Shown here one piece after another: positions 43,857 to 53,600 of a DNA stretch of 64,000 bases. The DNA is from Mucilaginibacter oryzae (GTDB lineage Bacteria > Bacteroidota > Bacteroidia > Sphingobacteriales > Sphingobacteriaceae): the NCBI RefSeq assembly GCF_003148845.1, contig NZ_QGHA01000004.1, positions 248,001 through 312,000 of the forward strand, given 5' to 3'. Positions within the stretch are counted from its first letter, which is position 1; the number at the start of each line of letters is the position of its first letter. A model generated the notes under the pieces. That model had not been told where the DNA came from. It was given only the letters and a program-made list of their open reading frames with translations, and made no database searches. A program made the translations under genes and the position numbers.

Positions 43857-46649
43857 CTTGATTAGCTTTCCTTTATAAACCACTTTCCCGTTCAGTTCAA
43901 TCACATAAACATAAACGCCCGATGCAAGCCTTACCGGGATGCTGTTCTGTAACCCGTTAAAGTTTTGGCTGATGTTGAGCCTGCCGTCAATACCATATAG
44001 TTTAATCTGATAATTGTTGATATCGCCGCTCAGGATGTTAAGTTGATCAGCAACAGGGTTGGGATAAATTACAAACTGTTGAGGTTGCAGGTAAGTGGCG
44101 TCGGCAAGGTTGGAATAGATGATGCTACCCGTAACGGTAGTTAATTGGGCGCGATAGGTTTGTTTGCCTTTTTTTAGGTTACCATCGGTATACTGGTAGC
44201 TGGTAGCAGCGCTTACGGGTATGGTAGCTAAAGTTGTAAAGATGCCGGGTGAAGTCAATTTTTCCCAGCTGATTGTTTTAAGGTTGAAGTAAGTGCCCAA
44301 ATTTAAGCTGAGCACCGCGGCATTGTTAATAATGCCCGCCAGTAATGTTTTTACATAGCAGCCTACACCCTGTGTAGTAACATCAATTGTGTAGCTTTTT
44401 ATCCCTTCAAAGCCATTCCCGGCGGCGCTGACCGCGTAGTATACCGATGTTTGGCTTGATGCCGGGACAATCATCATGGTATCGGCAGTGGTTGAGAGCT
44501 TTTGCAGCAGGTTATCTTTGATAGTATAAACCGTGTAGCCCTGGCTGCCCGCTTGCGGAGGCCATTGCAATAGCGTGCCATCGGTACAGTTATATCCAAC
44601 ATTTAAAGCCAGGGGGCGCGAAATGCTGAATGGTTTGCTGTAATAGGTTTGTTGCCCTGTCTCCATTTTAAGCATCGCCCTGGTAAAAACATCCGGGCTA
44701 TGCCAGGTATAGTATTTTGCTTTCAGCGAGGCGTTTGCAAGCTCGTGCCAGGATGCCCCATGATCATAGCTCACGCTTATTTTACCTTGAACATCCGGAA
44801 AGGAGCTTTGCCAGCGTAGGTAATTATCATCATCGGCAAAAAGCTGATCGTTTGCGGAAGGGTAGATCCACTCAAAATGATTGGCTTGGATGCTGCGATA
44901 AGCGATATGGAATTGTTGACGCGCAGTTGTTACCCTGCTGCCTTTAACCTGTATGGTGTAAACTCCCGCTGCCGGGTTGGTTAACGTTACCTGCTCAACA
45001 TTATTAATGGTATCCATCTTCCTGGTTGCCGGGGCTTTAAGCGAATCTGCAGAAGGGAAGCTGCTTAACACCCAGGGTAAAATCGTCTGGCCGCCCGGCG
45101 TGATAACCCGGAGGTCAAGGTTGTTGACCAGTGCCTTGCTGGTGTTAATACCGGCAGGTATATCGTTCCAGGCCAGGGTCACTTTAAATTCTTTACAGCT
45201 ATCCGGAATGGCGACCTGGTAGCTGGTTTCGCCGGCGTTGGTGACCGAGCCGCTGATGAATTGTTTATTATTAACAGTCCGGATAGCTTCAAGGGCATTG
45301 AGGCTGCCGTAGCCCGATTTAAAGCTGGGGCCGGGTGTATCGCCAACTGCATCGGCAGTATTAATCAGGATGCTTTTTATTAAAGCTGCCGAAGGCTGGT
45401 GACCGGTTTGTTTTTTATAAGCCTGCTGCAACAGGGCCACCGCGCCCGAAGTTAACGCGGCTGCTCCCGACGTTCCATCTTCGCCATCGGCAATAATTTC
45501 GGGTTTAACGCGCCCGTCGAATGTGGGTCCGGCCGAACTTAGTTCTTCCGCAATACCGGTACGGCCGGTGCCCCCAACTACCAGCACATTTTTGGCCTGT
45601 TTAAAATCTCCCGAAAGATTGGCAAAGCCGTTAATCCCGGCGTAAATTCCGGTTTCCGGGGCCGTATTGCCTATATTACCTGATGAAAATACATGCACAA
45701 GTGAATCATTTTCAACAATCTGCTTATCGTAAGCGGCGGGCTCTGTACCGTAATAATTTTCGATGCCGGTACCGTAAGAGTGGTTTTGTACCGAAATATT
45801 AAATTTTTTAAAAGTTTCATCACTATCGGGCATCAGGTTTTCGAAGGTTGATGAAGTAAACCTCACTTCGGGTGCCGTGCCTTTGCCTTTGATGTAGGAG
45901 TTGGCGTTACCGCCAATCAAAGTAGCCATGGTAGTGGCATGGCCGGAAGTTATAGAAGCTGTGTTAAATGAATGGAAAGACCGGCCTAACAGATCAAGGT
46001 CGTCATCATACCTGTTTTCCTTTAGCGCTACATTAATGTCTTTTCCGGTTATTTCGGGCTGGTTGGCCCGGATAGCCGATATGGTATTTACGCCGAGATC
46101 AATATCGTTTACGGCAAGTTCTTCGTGGGCCTGGCGCACCTCGTTAGCAAATAGTACAAAATTGTTTTGAAGCAACTCAGGGAGGTTTTCATTTTTTATG
46201 TTGATCCGTACAAGGTTACCTGCCCGGGTAATTACCTTGCCTATGGAATTTAAACGGGCGATGGCACTATCTGAAGCCGTTACCGCAACCTCGATAGTTT
46301 GCGTTTTATCGGGATGTTTTTGCCAGGTTTTTACAAGGTTGTCTGTCGCTTTCCATAGCGGTGTAGCAATATAAATATCCTTAACATTGGGATCGGCACT
46401 GAGTTGGGGGGAGTGGGATACGATAAAGTAGTTATAGGTGATCTGTTTCAGGATGTGGTATTGATGCTGGGCCTTAAGCGGATCATTAAATTTAACAAGA
46501 TAGGTTTGATTGGTATTGCTTAAACCTGGTGTCGCGGCATTCGGCGCTTTATATATCAATGCAACGGCTTTATCACTCATGGGCTTTTGCGACCAGGACA
46601 GTTTGAAGCAGAGCAAAAGCAATATTGAAATAAGTACGGTTTTAGTCAT
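43851..46649 (-). CDS. S8 family serine peptidase with type IX secretion sorting domain
   Basis: A 932-residue secreted subtilase. Signal peptide residues 1-20 end at LSWSQ. An N-terminal prodomain-like region (about 45-180) precedes the peptidase. Catalytic His237 is in SGHATTMATLIGG, oxyanion Asn325 in VFSSGNIGN, and Ser394 in DGTSGAAALTSG. The catalytic Asp position aligns to VALKENRYDDD with Glu211 instead, so the triad may be E-H-S or the enzyme may be impaired. Domains of fibronectin-like type follow, and the C-terminus FVIYPNPVADQLNIL ... GRLNISQNFNGLQN ... GKVVYKGKLIKI is a type A sorting domain for T9SS export and surface attachment. The start ATG 46649 is chosen over 46673 because it begins the signal peptide. 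Confidence 0.85.
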   Translation of the reverse strand: MTKTVLISILLLLCFKLSWSQKPMSDKAVALIYKAPNAATPGLSNTNQTYLVKFNDPLKAQHQYHILKQITYNYFIVSHSPQLSADPNVKDIYIATPLWKATDNLVKTWQKHPDKTQTIEVAVTASDSAIARLNSIGKVITRAGNLVRINIKNENLPELLQNNFVLFANEVRQAHEELAVNDIDLGVNTISAIRANQPEITGKDINVALKENRYDDDLDLLGRSFHSFNTASITSGHATTMATLIGGNANSYIKGKGTAPEVRFTSSTFENLMPDSDETFKKFNISVQNHSYGTGIENYYGTEPAAYDKQIVENDSLVHVFSSGNIGNTAPETGIYAGINGFANLSGDFKQAKNVLVVGGTGRTGIAEELSSAGPTFDGRVKPEIIADGEDGTSGAAALTSGAVALLQQAYKKQTGHQPSAALIKSILINTADAVGDTPGPSFKSGYGSLNALEAIRTVNNKQFISGSVTNAGETSYQVAIPDSCKEFKVTLAWNDIPAGINTSKALVNNLDLRVITPGGQTILPWVLSSFPSADSLKAPATRKMDTINNVEQVTLTNPAAGVYTIQVKGSRVTTARQQFHIAYRSIQANHFEWIYPSANDQLFADDDNYLRWQSSFPDVQGKISVSYDHGASWHELANASLKAKYYTWHSPDVFTRAMLKMETGQQTYYSKPFSISRPLALNVGYNCTDGTLLQWPPQAGSQGYTVYTIKDNLLQKLSTTADTMMIVPASSQTSVYYAVSAAGNGFEGIKSYTIDVTTQGVGCYVKTLLAGIINNAAVLSLNLGTYFNLKTISWEKLTSPGIFTTLATIPVSAATSYQYTDGNLKKGKQTYRAQLTTVTGSIIYSNLADATYLQPQQFVIYPNPVADQLNILSGDINNYQIKLYGIDGRLNISQNFNGLQNSIPVRLASGVYVYVIELNGKVVYKGKLIKI

Positions 46650-46670
46650 AGGCGGTTGATGTGGCAAAAC

Positions 46671-46703
46671 CACAAAAGGGAAGCTGCAGCCTTCCCTTTT
46701 GTG
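46671..46703 (-). terminator. Terminator after the M57 protease gene
   Basis: CACAAAAGGGAAG and CTTCCCTTTTGTG form a perfect 13-bp stem with a 7-nt loop, followed on the reverse strand by GTTTT. It lies between the stop of the M57 gene and the start of the S8 gene on the same strand. Confidence 0.72.
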
Positions 46704-46737
46704 AATGTATTTTAGCTGATCATAAGCTAAACCTCAA

Positions 46738-47568
46738 TTAATACAGGTAATTTAACGCGATTTGATCATTAGCGTTAAAGGTACGGTCCGATCCGGTTGA
46801 GCAGGCCAACATCCATGATCCTGCATCGGCCTTGGTTGGCGTACCCGGAATGTTAATAGCACCTATACCTGCCGAACCTTCATTATCGCGCGCCCCGCCG
46901 CAACTGAACGCGCGGTTCATGTAATCGGTATGGCGGAACCCGATGCAATGGCCCATTTCGTGCTGTATTACCGAGGTAACGTAGCCCAGGTCAGGATTGC
47001 TGCCGTAGGCCTGCGCGTTGGTATTCATCTGGATCTGGCTGTAAGGGTTGCCGGATGATGTAGGGAAGCCCGATGAGCCCAGGGTAATGTAACCGCCGCT
47101 TGGTCCCTGGTTAAAACCGATAATTTGAATAGCGCCGCCGCTGCTTACCATTTGAAATTTAAGGGTAAGGTTTAAGGCGTTGTAACGTGCTACGGCGGCA
47201 GTAGCCGCGTTGAGGTAAACAGTAGGAAGGTTTGATACCGATACAGTAACCGTGCGTGGTAAGTTTTTAACCAGGTTTGTGGTGCGGTATTGCTCAACAT
47301 CGGCAATGCGCAGGGTGGGGCTGGTGCTTACTTCTGCCAGGTTGGCAGGGGTTAGTAAAATATCGCCTTCAACAAGGTAATTATCGCCCTGGCGGTGTAC
47401 ATCATCGGTGCTGAAACCGAGGCTGGCTATGTTTTTCAACACATCATCAGATACTTCTGTTTTACCGGTTGTGCCGGTTTGTGTTTTGCTTTCTTTTTTA
47501 CATGAGAATAGCACGGAGATTGCGATAAGCACACTTAACCCAATCCCAATTAAAAGGTTTCTTTTCAT
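46738..47568 (-). CDS. M57 (dual-action HEIGH) zinc metalloprotease lipoprotein
   Basis: A 276-residue lipoprotein; the signal peptide ends VLFSCKKES with lipobox FSC (Cys about residue 23). The zinc site is HEMGHCIGFRHTDY near residue 205, which fits the M57 HEIGH pattern (H-E-x-G-H-x-I-G-x-R-H) and supplies three His ligands. Other family segments include VAVARYNALNLTLKFQMVSS and GGYITLGSSGFPTSSG. A pro-like N-terminal region (KTEVSDDVLKNIASLGFSTD) is typical. It would be anchored in the outer membrane or released. It neighbours an S8 protease and a retropepsin-like gene, forming a small protease cluster. Confidence 0.85.
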   Translation of the reverse strand: MKRNLLIGIGLSVLIAISVLFSCKKESKTQTGTTGKTEVSDDVLKNIASLGFSTDDVHRQGDNYLVEGDILLTPANLAEVSTSPTLRIADVEQYRTTNLVKNLPRTVTVSVSNLPTVYLNAATAAVARYNALNLTLKFQMVSSGGAIQIIGFNQGPSGGYITLGSSGFPTSSGNPYSQIQMNTNAQAYGSNPDLGYVTSVIQHEMGHCIGFRHTDYMNRAFSCGGARDNEGSAGIGAINIPGTPTKADAGSWMLACSTGSDRTFNANDQIALNYLY

Positions 47569-47812
47569 TGTTTTAGTTACGTTTAGATGTAATAAATTCT
47601 CAGCAACTGGCCAGCGCTATTAACTTATACGTAATATATAAATAAAAAGTTATTAATATTTAATTGATATTGAATAAAATATGCTTTTTATGGATAGTTT
47701 TATTTAAGCAATATGAAAATCATACTTTTAAATGTTTGAAAATCGATTTAGTATACACCAGTTTTTTTTGATCTTTTTTCGCTTTTTTATGCGGGAAATA
47801 GTTACAGGATAG

Positions 47813-48277
47813 CTACTTGACAACTTTCATAGCGCCGCGCAGTCGGCTCCGGCGTGTTTTCAGTTTCAGTATTTCCTTTCCATAATCAATAACCGCTTTA
47901 TATTTCGTTAAAATATCACCGCCCAAAACACCCAAAACCTGCGGGTGGCCCATATGGCTGTAGGCTACGTTGATGGTAGACAGATCAAGCACAGCCACCT
48001 CAAATTCGGCAACGGCAAGTTCGCCGATGTGCAGATCGCTTACCGATGCCGTGAATGATTCCATGGTGTTGGTGCCAAGGCCGGTAGAGAGTTTGTCGCT
48101 GGCCATAATGTTCATCTGTTTATTGGCTTCGGCTAAAATCGTACGGTCCAGTGCGGTTTTGGAAGCGCCGGTATCCAGCACCATGGTAAAGGGCTGGGCA
48201 AATAATACAACGTCAACTAAGGGATGGAAGCCATCGCCATGCAGGTCGATGATGCGTAGCGGAACTGAAATGGTCAT
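47813..48277 (-). CDS. Retropepsin-like (clan AA) aspartic protease
   Basis: A 154-residue single-domain aspartic protease of the bacterial retropepsin-like type. MVLDTGASKTALDRTIL near residue 37 holds the catalytic Asp-Thr-Gly-Ala. HMGHPQVLGVLGGDILTKYK near residue 120 is the following hydrophobic-hydrophobic-Gly flap-core motif. It lacks a signal peptide, so it is either cytosolic or exported by another route, and would work as a homodimer. Start ATG 48277 is chosen because the upstream in-frame codons encode no conserved sequence. The C-terminus is basic (LKTRRSRLRGAMKVVK). Substrate is unknown. Confidence 0.8.
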   Translation of the reverse strand: MTISVPLRIIDLHGDGFHPLVDVVLFAQPFTMVLDTGASKTALDRTILAEANKQMNIMASDKLSTGLGTNTMESFTASVSDLHIGELAVAEFEVAVLDLSTINVAYSHMGHPQVLGVLGGDILTKYKAVIDYGKEILKLKTRRSRLRGAMKVVK

Positions 48278-48349
48278 TTGTGAGATGTGCGGATTTTGGA
48301 TGTGCAAATTACAGATTTGCAAATTTGCTGATTAAAATAGTTGATTCAA

Positions 48350-48380
48350 ATAAAAAGCCCTGGCTGTTAACCAGAGCTTC
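48350..48380 (-). terminator. Terminator after tamL
   Basis: On the reverse strand AAGCTCTGG, a short loop and CCAGGGCTT (one mismatch) are followed by TTTTTATTTG, about 21 nt after the tamL stop. It fits the end of the tamB-tamL transcript. Confidence 0.72.
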
Positions 48381-48400
48381 TGTATGATAGTGATGTCAAA

Positions 48401-50677
48401 TTAAAACGGATACCCGATGGCCAGGTTAAACACGCTCTTGTTAAAGTTAAAATCCCAACGCGGCTCATTGGCCCTAACATAAGGCGTACGCAGCGGGATA
48501 CCCAGGTCGGTGCGCAGCACCAGCACCGTTAAATCAAACCTTAAACCGAAACCGGCATCAATTGCCAGGTCATTCAGGAAGCTTTTGGTAAATACCGCGC
48601 CCGGTTGCGAGCCGTTGGAGTGAAGAAGCCAGATATTACCCGCATCAACAAACAAAGCCCCGCGTACTATGCTGAACAGTTTTGGACGGTATTCGATATT
48701 AGCCTCCACCTTAATATCACCCGATTCATCGGCCAAAAATCCTCCGGTACCAACGCCCGTTTGCGGGTCAAATGAACCCGGGCCGATAGCCCTCGCCCTG
48801 AAACCACGTAAGCTGTTTGGCCCGCCGATAAAAAATTGCTGGCTATAAGGCAGTTGGGTTGAATTGCCGTACGGTAAGCCAACACCTACAATAAACCTTG
48901 TAGCAACGGTACTGTTGGGCGCTGTTTTATGAAAATACCTGATCTCGTTTTCCAGCTTTATAAACTGGTTGAATATAGCGCCGAATAGCTTTTTAGGTTT
49001 GCCGCCCGCGCTGTCGGCGCCGATTACCAAACCGTAGAGATTATTCGAGAGAGTTACTTTACCATTATAGTAAAAGGTATTGGTACGATAATCCTCGTTG
49101 GTATTGGTAAAAGTATAGCTATAACTTGGCCCCAATATAAACTGCTTATCAATCACATGCTTTAGGGCTGGATTAACAGGACCGTTCGCCGGATTTATAC
49201 TTTGTTTATATTCATCAGAAACGCTCAGCGGGTTCACAAACTGAAAATTGATAAGATTAAGTTCATGTGAACGGTGCTCGGTTTCGCGCCACTGGTAACC
49301 GAATGATAAGTTGAACGAATTTAAGTTGTACAATTTTTGACGGTTAACAATAGAGTAGCCCAAACTTAGATTAGTATGTGGGATATAGGCATCCGCGGCT
49401 TTAGGGTAAATGGGGCCGATAAAACGTGGCCACGAAAGCGTTGTCTGGATACCGGCCTGGTACACGTTATACCCCGCGTTTTGCCCGCCTGCCTGCACAT
49501 CGGTACTACCAAATAGCGTGATTTTTAATGATTCGGCGCCCTTAAAAGCATTGCGGTTTAGCCAGTTCAGGTTAACCTGCGTACCGGTGTAGTTGGCTGA
49601 TGTGGTGCGGCCTAAAATATCCAGCGATAATGATTTCTTTTTATACTGCGTAAGGAAGTAGTACACATCCAGTTTTGACGAATCGGCGGATACGTCTTCA
49701 AACCGGTTTTTTACAAACTTGTACGGGCCCAGGTTAATGAAACGGTTTAAGGAGTTATTGTGCGCCGTACGGTTATAAACCTGGCCGGGGCGCATTAACA
49801 CCGTATTGGCAAACACATAGGTATGCACCGTATTGCGGCGTTCAACTATATTGTACCATTTGTAAAAAATGGCTTTATCTTTCATCAGCGAGGTATCGCG
49901 CAGGGTATAGCTTGGGTAAACAAATATGTTGTTGATGGTATAAATGTTCTTCGCCCTGCCCGGCGTTTCGTTTTTAACGGCTACAAAAATATCAACCTGG
50001 TGCCCGGCAATCGTACTGTCTACGTGCATAATCAGGTCTTCAGGCGCGAAGTAATAAAACCCCTCTTCTTTCAGTTTGGCATCAATCCGTAAACGCTCGG
50101 TCTTGATTACATCCAGGTTATATTTATCGCCGGGCTTTAACAATGTTTTGGCCGATGTACCTGCAACAGCGGTATCGATACTGCTTTTACCCTGCGGGAA
50201 AACAACTTTTCTGATCTTATATCCCGGACCGGTTACGGCAGTATAAACCGCCTTGGCTACTTTTGAACCTGGTTTGCTCACGGTATCACCGCTTACCTGT
50301 GCCTGGAAATAACTTTCGTTTTGCAGGCGGTTTTGCAATATATTGCTGTTCTGTTCAAGGTTTACGGAACTTGCCAGTACCGGCGGCTCACCTTTTTTAT
50401 GGAGCCAGTGCGCAAGGCCTTTGGTTTTTTTGGTTTGTGTTTTAAAGTATAGCCATAATTTAAAGCGCATGCCTAAAATAGTGCTGTTAGGCATCGGGCG
50501 CAATAAGGCGCCGAGTTCTTCGCTTAAGGCTTTCTTTTCGCTCTTTTTCAAAACAGAATCCTGTATCACTACTTCACCGCCTGTGTATAATTTCTGCCCG
50601 GGCGCCAGGAACTTGGTGGTACTGCAGGCACTCAGCAAAACAGAAGATAGCAGGATATATTTAAAATTTTTAGTCAT
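48401..50677 (-). CDS. tamL: TamL: lipid-anchored TamA/BamA family outer-membrane protein
   Basis: A 758-residue Omp85-family protein. The signal peptide ends with a lipobox (SSVLLSACSTT, Cys18), the feature that defines the Bacteroidota TamL variant of TamA. POTRA-like domains occupy residues about 130-390 (YKIRKVVFPQGKSSID, IYTINNIFVYPSYTL). A C-terminal 16-strand barrel follows, with the Omp85 surface signature FIGGPNSLRGFRARAIGPG near residue 620 and a terminal aromatic strand NLAIGYPF. It starts 6 nt after tamB and should pair with it to move beta-barrel or other envelope proteins and lipids across the periplasm. Confidence 0.9.
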   Translation of the reverse strand: MTKNFKYILLSSVLLSACSTTKFLAPGQKLYTGGEVVIQDSVLKKSEKKALSEELGALLRPMPNSTILGMRFKLWLYFKTQTKKTKGLAHWLHKKGEPPVLASSVNLEQNSNILQNRLQNESYFQAQVSGDTVSKPGSKVAKAVYTAVTGPGYKIRKVVFPQGKSSIDTAVAGTSAKTLLKPGDKYNLDVIKTERLRIDAKLKEEGFYYFAPEDLIMHVDSTIAGHQVDIFVAVKNETPGRAKNIYTINNIFVYPSYTLRDTSLMKDKAIFYKWYNIVERRNTVHTYVFANTVLMRPGQVYNRTAHNNSLNRFINLGPYKFVKNRFEDVSADSSKLDVYYFLTQYKKKSLSLDILGRTTSANYTGTQVNLNWLNRNAFKGAESLKITLFGSTDVQAGGQNAGYNVYQAGIQTTLSWPRFIGPIYPKAADAYIPHTNLSLGYSIVNRQKLYNLNSFNLSFGYQWRETEHRSHELNLINFQFVNPLSVSDEYKQSINPANGPVNPALKHVIDKQFILGPSYSYTFTNTNEDYRTNTFYYNGKVTLSNNLYGLVIGADSAGGKPKKLFGAIFNQFIKLENEIRYFHKTAPNSTVATRFIVGVGLPYGNSTQLPYSQQFFIGGPNSLRGFRARAIGPGSFDPQTGVGTGGFLADESGDIKVEANIEYRPKLFSIVRGALFVDAGNIWLLHSNGSQPGAVFTKSFLNDLAIDAGFGLRFDLTVLVLRTDLGIPLRTPYVRANEPRWDFNFNKSVFNLAIGYPF

Positions 50678-50683
50678 ATAGGC

Positions 50684-53600
50684 TTAGTTTGAAGTAGTTG
50701 TTTGGGGTTGCTTGTCTTGCTGCTGTTGCGTGTTTTTTTGCTCCAGCGCCTTATCGGCTTCCTTTTGCTGTTGGTCCTTTTTTTCCTTTTCCTCTTTTTG
50801 CTTTTGCTGGTATTCGCGGCGCAGCCTGCGTTCTTCAGGCGTACGCTTGCGGAAGATTTCCCGGAAACGGTTATAGTCAACCGTTAGCGTAAAGCCAACA
50901 CCTGTTTCAATAATCTGGCCCTGAATCACAATAAACTCATCGCGACGGTAAGCGCGCAGGGTGTAACGGCCATCTTTACTTAATTTATAGGCGATGGATA
51001 CGTCGCCGGCAATATTGGATGCTTTCTGGCCCTGCTGGTTGCCCTCCAGGTTAAAGTTATTGCCCACGCTTACGGTAAGTCTGTCGTTCAGGAAGCGTTT
51101 AGATAGGCCAACGTTCAAATCCGTCCGATTAGTGGCTGTTCCCGATGAGTAATCCTCGCCGGAGGTTAAGCCAAAATTCAGATCGACACCGGAAATTAAA
51201 CTGCCTGCAAGCCTGTTTAACTGATCAGACAGTAAGCTGCTTACACTGTTGCGGATAGTGCCTTCTACAGTAGTACCTGCACCCTGGCTTTGCAGCGGGT
51301 TATCACCTATAAAGTGCCCCAGCACCAGCACGCCTAACACCTGTTTATTCAGTTCGTTAGGGTCCTGCCTGATCTGTGCGAGGCGGGTATTTACCGTGCT
51401 CACTACATCTGACGATACCGAGTACGTACTATCCGGCAGCACAATATCAAAACTGATATTAGGCGTAAGCAACTGGTCTTTTAGGTTAAGGTTAACATTG
51501 AAAGGCAGTTTTTGCTTGTACATGGTCATGTTCTGGGTTTCGGTGGTTTGATTTTCAACCAGGTCGATAGGGGGAACGTTGGCCACATAGATAGCCGTCA
51601 GGTCGATATTGGCGCTGGTAGGGTCGCCGGTCCATACAATGGTACTGCCTTTTTTAAAGTTGAAAGTACGTTTAACGGTGGCATAAGCCAGGTTATAAGA
51701 GCCGGAGTTAACCACATAGGTACCGGTAAGGTTGATCTTGCCGCTTGGGTCGATGCCGCCGTTCAGGTTCGCTTCGCCTTTCAGGTGTACCACATCGCCG
51801 TTGCGTTCGTCAATTACAATGGTAAAGGCGGCATTTTTATTAACGGTGATGTTAGCCGAAACATCAAGCCCTGTAACATCCGATTTTTTGAGCGAATCCA
51901 GCTGGCGGGCCAATAAAATCGAATCCATTTTAGGCGCGTCTTTATCAATAAAATCAACTACGCCTTTACGGTCTTCAACTGCCGGATCATTAGTTGGCAG
52001 CACAAAGGTCATGTCGGTTTTATCGTTTACCGTTAAGTTGGCATCAACTACAGGCTTCGCCATATTACCGCGGATTTTGATGCGGGTATCTACATAAAGC
52101 TTACCATAGTACAGTTTATTATCTGCCTGGGTTGAGTTGGTCACCCTGAAGTTGTCGGCATTGATATCCATCCCGAAAGCGAAATCGGTATAGGTTTTGG
52201 TGTAGATGCTGCCGCTAACCACCGCTTTTTGCCCTGTCGAATCAACTAAAGTAAAATCATTAAACCTAATGCCTTCGTTGTTGAAAGTGATGCTTTCCTG
52301 CGGCATCCTGAAGTAGGAGTTGAGCATGGATACATTAAATCCTACCTTATTAAAATGTACGTCGCCCCGTACCGACGGTGCCGCTGTTGTGCCGGATATT
52401 TTAAGGCCACCGGTAATATTACCCGTTGAATTGCGGATACTACCGAAGCTGAAGCCCTCGATACTCTTCATGCTCAGGTTAGCAATATTGAGGTCGAGGT
52501 CAAAACGGCTCTCGGGCGCGGTGTAATAGGTGCCGTTCAGATCAACCTGGTTACCTCTGCCGGTAATGTTCATTTGGGCGGCGTAGGCATTGGCAGTTTG
52601 GTTGTTCACCTTAAGGGCGATGTTGCCAACGGTATCTCCTTTAAAGTTGAAATCATTTACATTGATGGCGGCGGTAAACACCGGCGAGGTTTGGAAGTTG
52701 CTCACCTGTGCGTCGCCGTTAATGGTGCCGCCAACCTGCAATGAATCCTGTTTGGCCATTTTTGTCAATGCCTCAATATGGAAGTTATTGAACTTCACAT
52801 TAAGCGGACTGTTAAATTCCTGGGTACTGCTGTTAATGCTCAATACCTGGTTGTTATTGGTAATGGCGAAATTGTGCGCCAGGATGCCCTTTTGCCCATA
52901 TTGTAAAAAGTTGTCATCGCTAACAGCCCATGGCATATAATCAAGCAGCAGGCCATCTTTATTAAAGCTAAACTGGTACTCGTTAGGTAAAATGCTGAAG
53001 GTGCCCGCTATCCTGAAGCGTTCTTTTTTTGCGGCATCGCGAACCTGTATGCTTACACCTGCCTTATTATTCTGCGCGGCACCGGAAACGCTGGTGTACA
53101 ACAGGTCTACCGAACTTCCAACTTTCACTTCATCAACCGAGAAGTTATAGTTAAGTGCATTATTAGCCGTATTGATGTTAAGCGATGCTTTATTAACCGT
53201 GTTGGTACCATAAACCACTTTAGGCAATGAACCTTTAACCACCAGTTCGCCGGTTTGGCTGTTAAAGCTGCCGTTAAGCAATACCGGGTCGAGCCGTTTC
53301 AGATCAGGTGCGAATTGGCTAAGCAACGGTGTTTTAACCAATCTCGCATCAAACGTAAACTGTTGCGCATCGTATTTAGCTGTCGGTGCAGGTTTGGTTT
53401 TAACCGTTTTGCCGCTTTTGCCTTTTACTGCTACCTGCTGACCGCCCGCTATGGCCGTATTAAAATATTTGTTGATTACATCCTGAATGGCCGGGCCAAT
53501 TTGGGTAAGCTTATACTTACCGGCCATGTGTGCACTCATGACAGGGGTTTTTAAACGCAGTGTACTGCTATCGGCAGTCGCGGTAGATACCAGGCTGATG

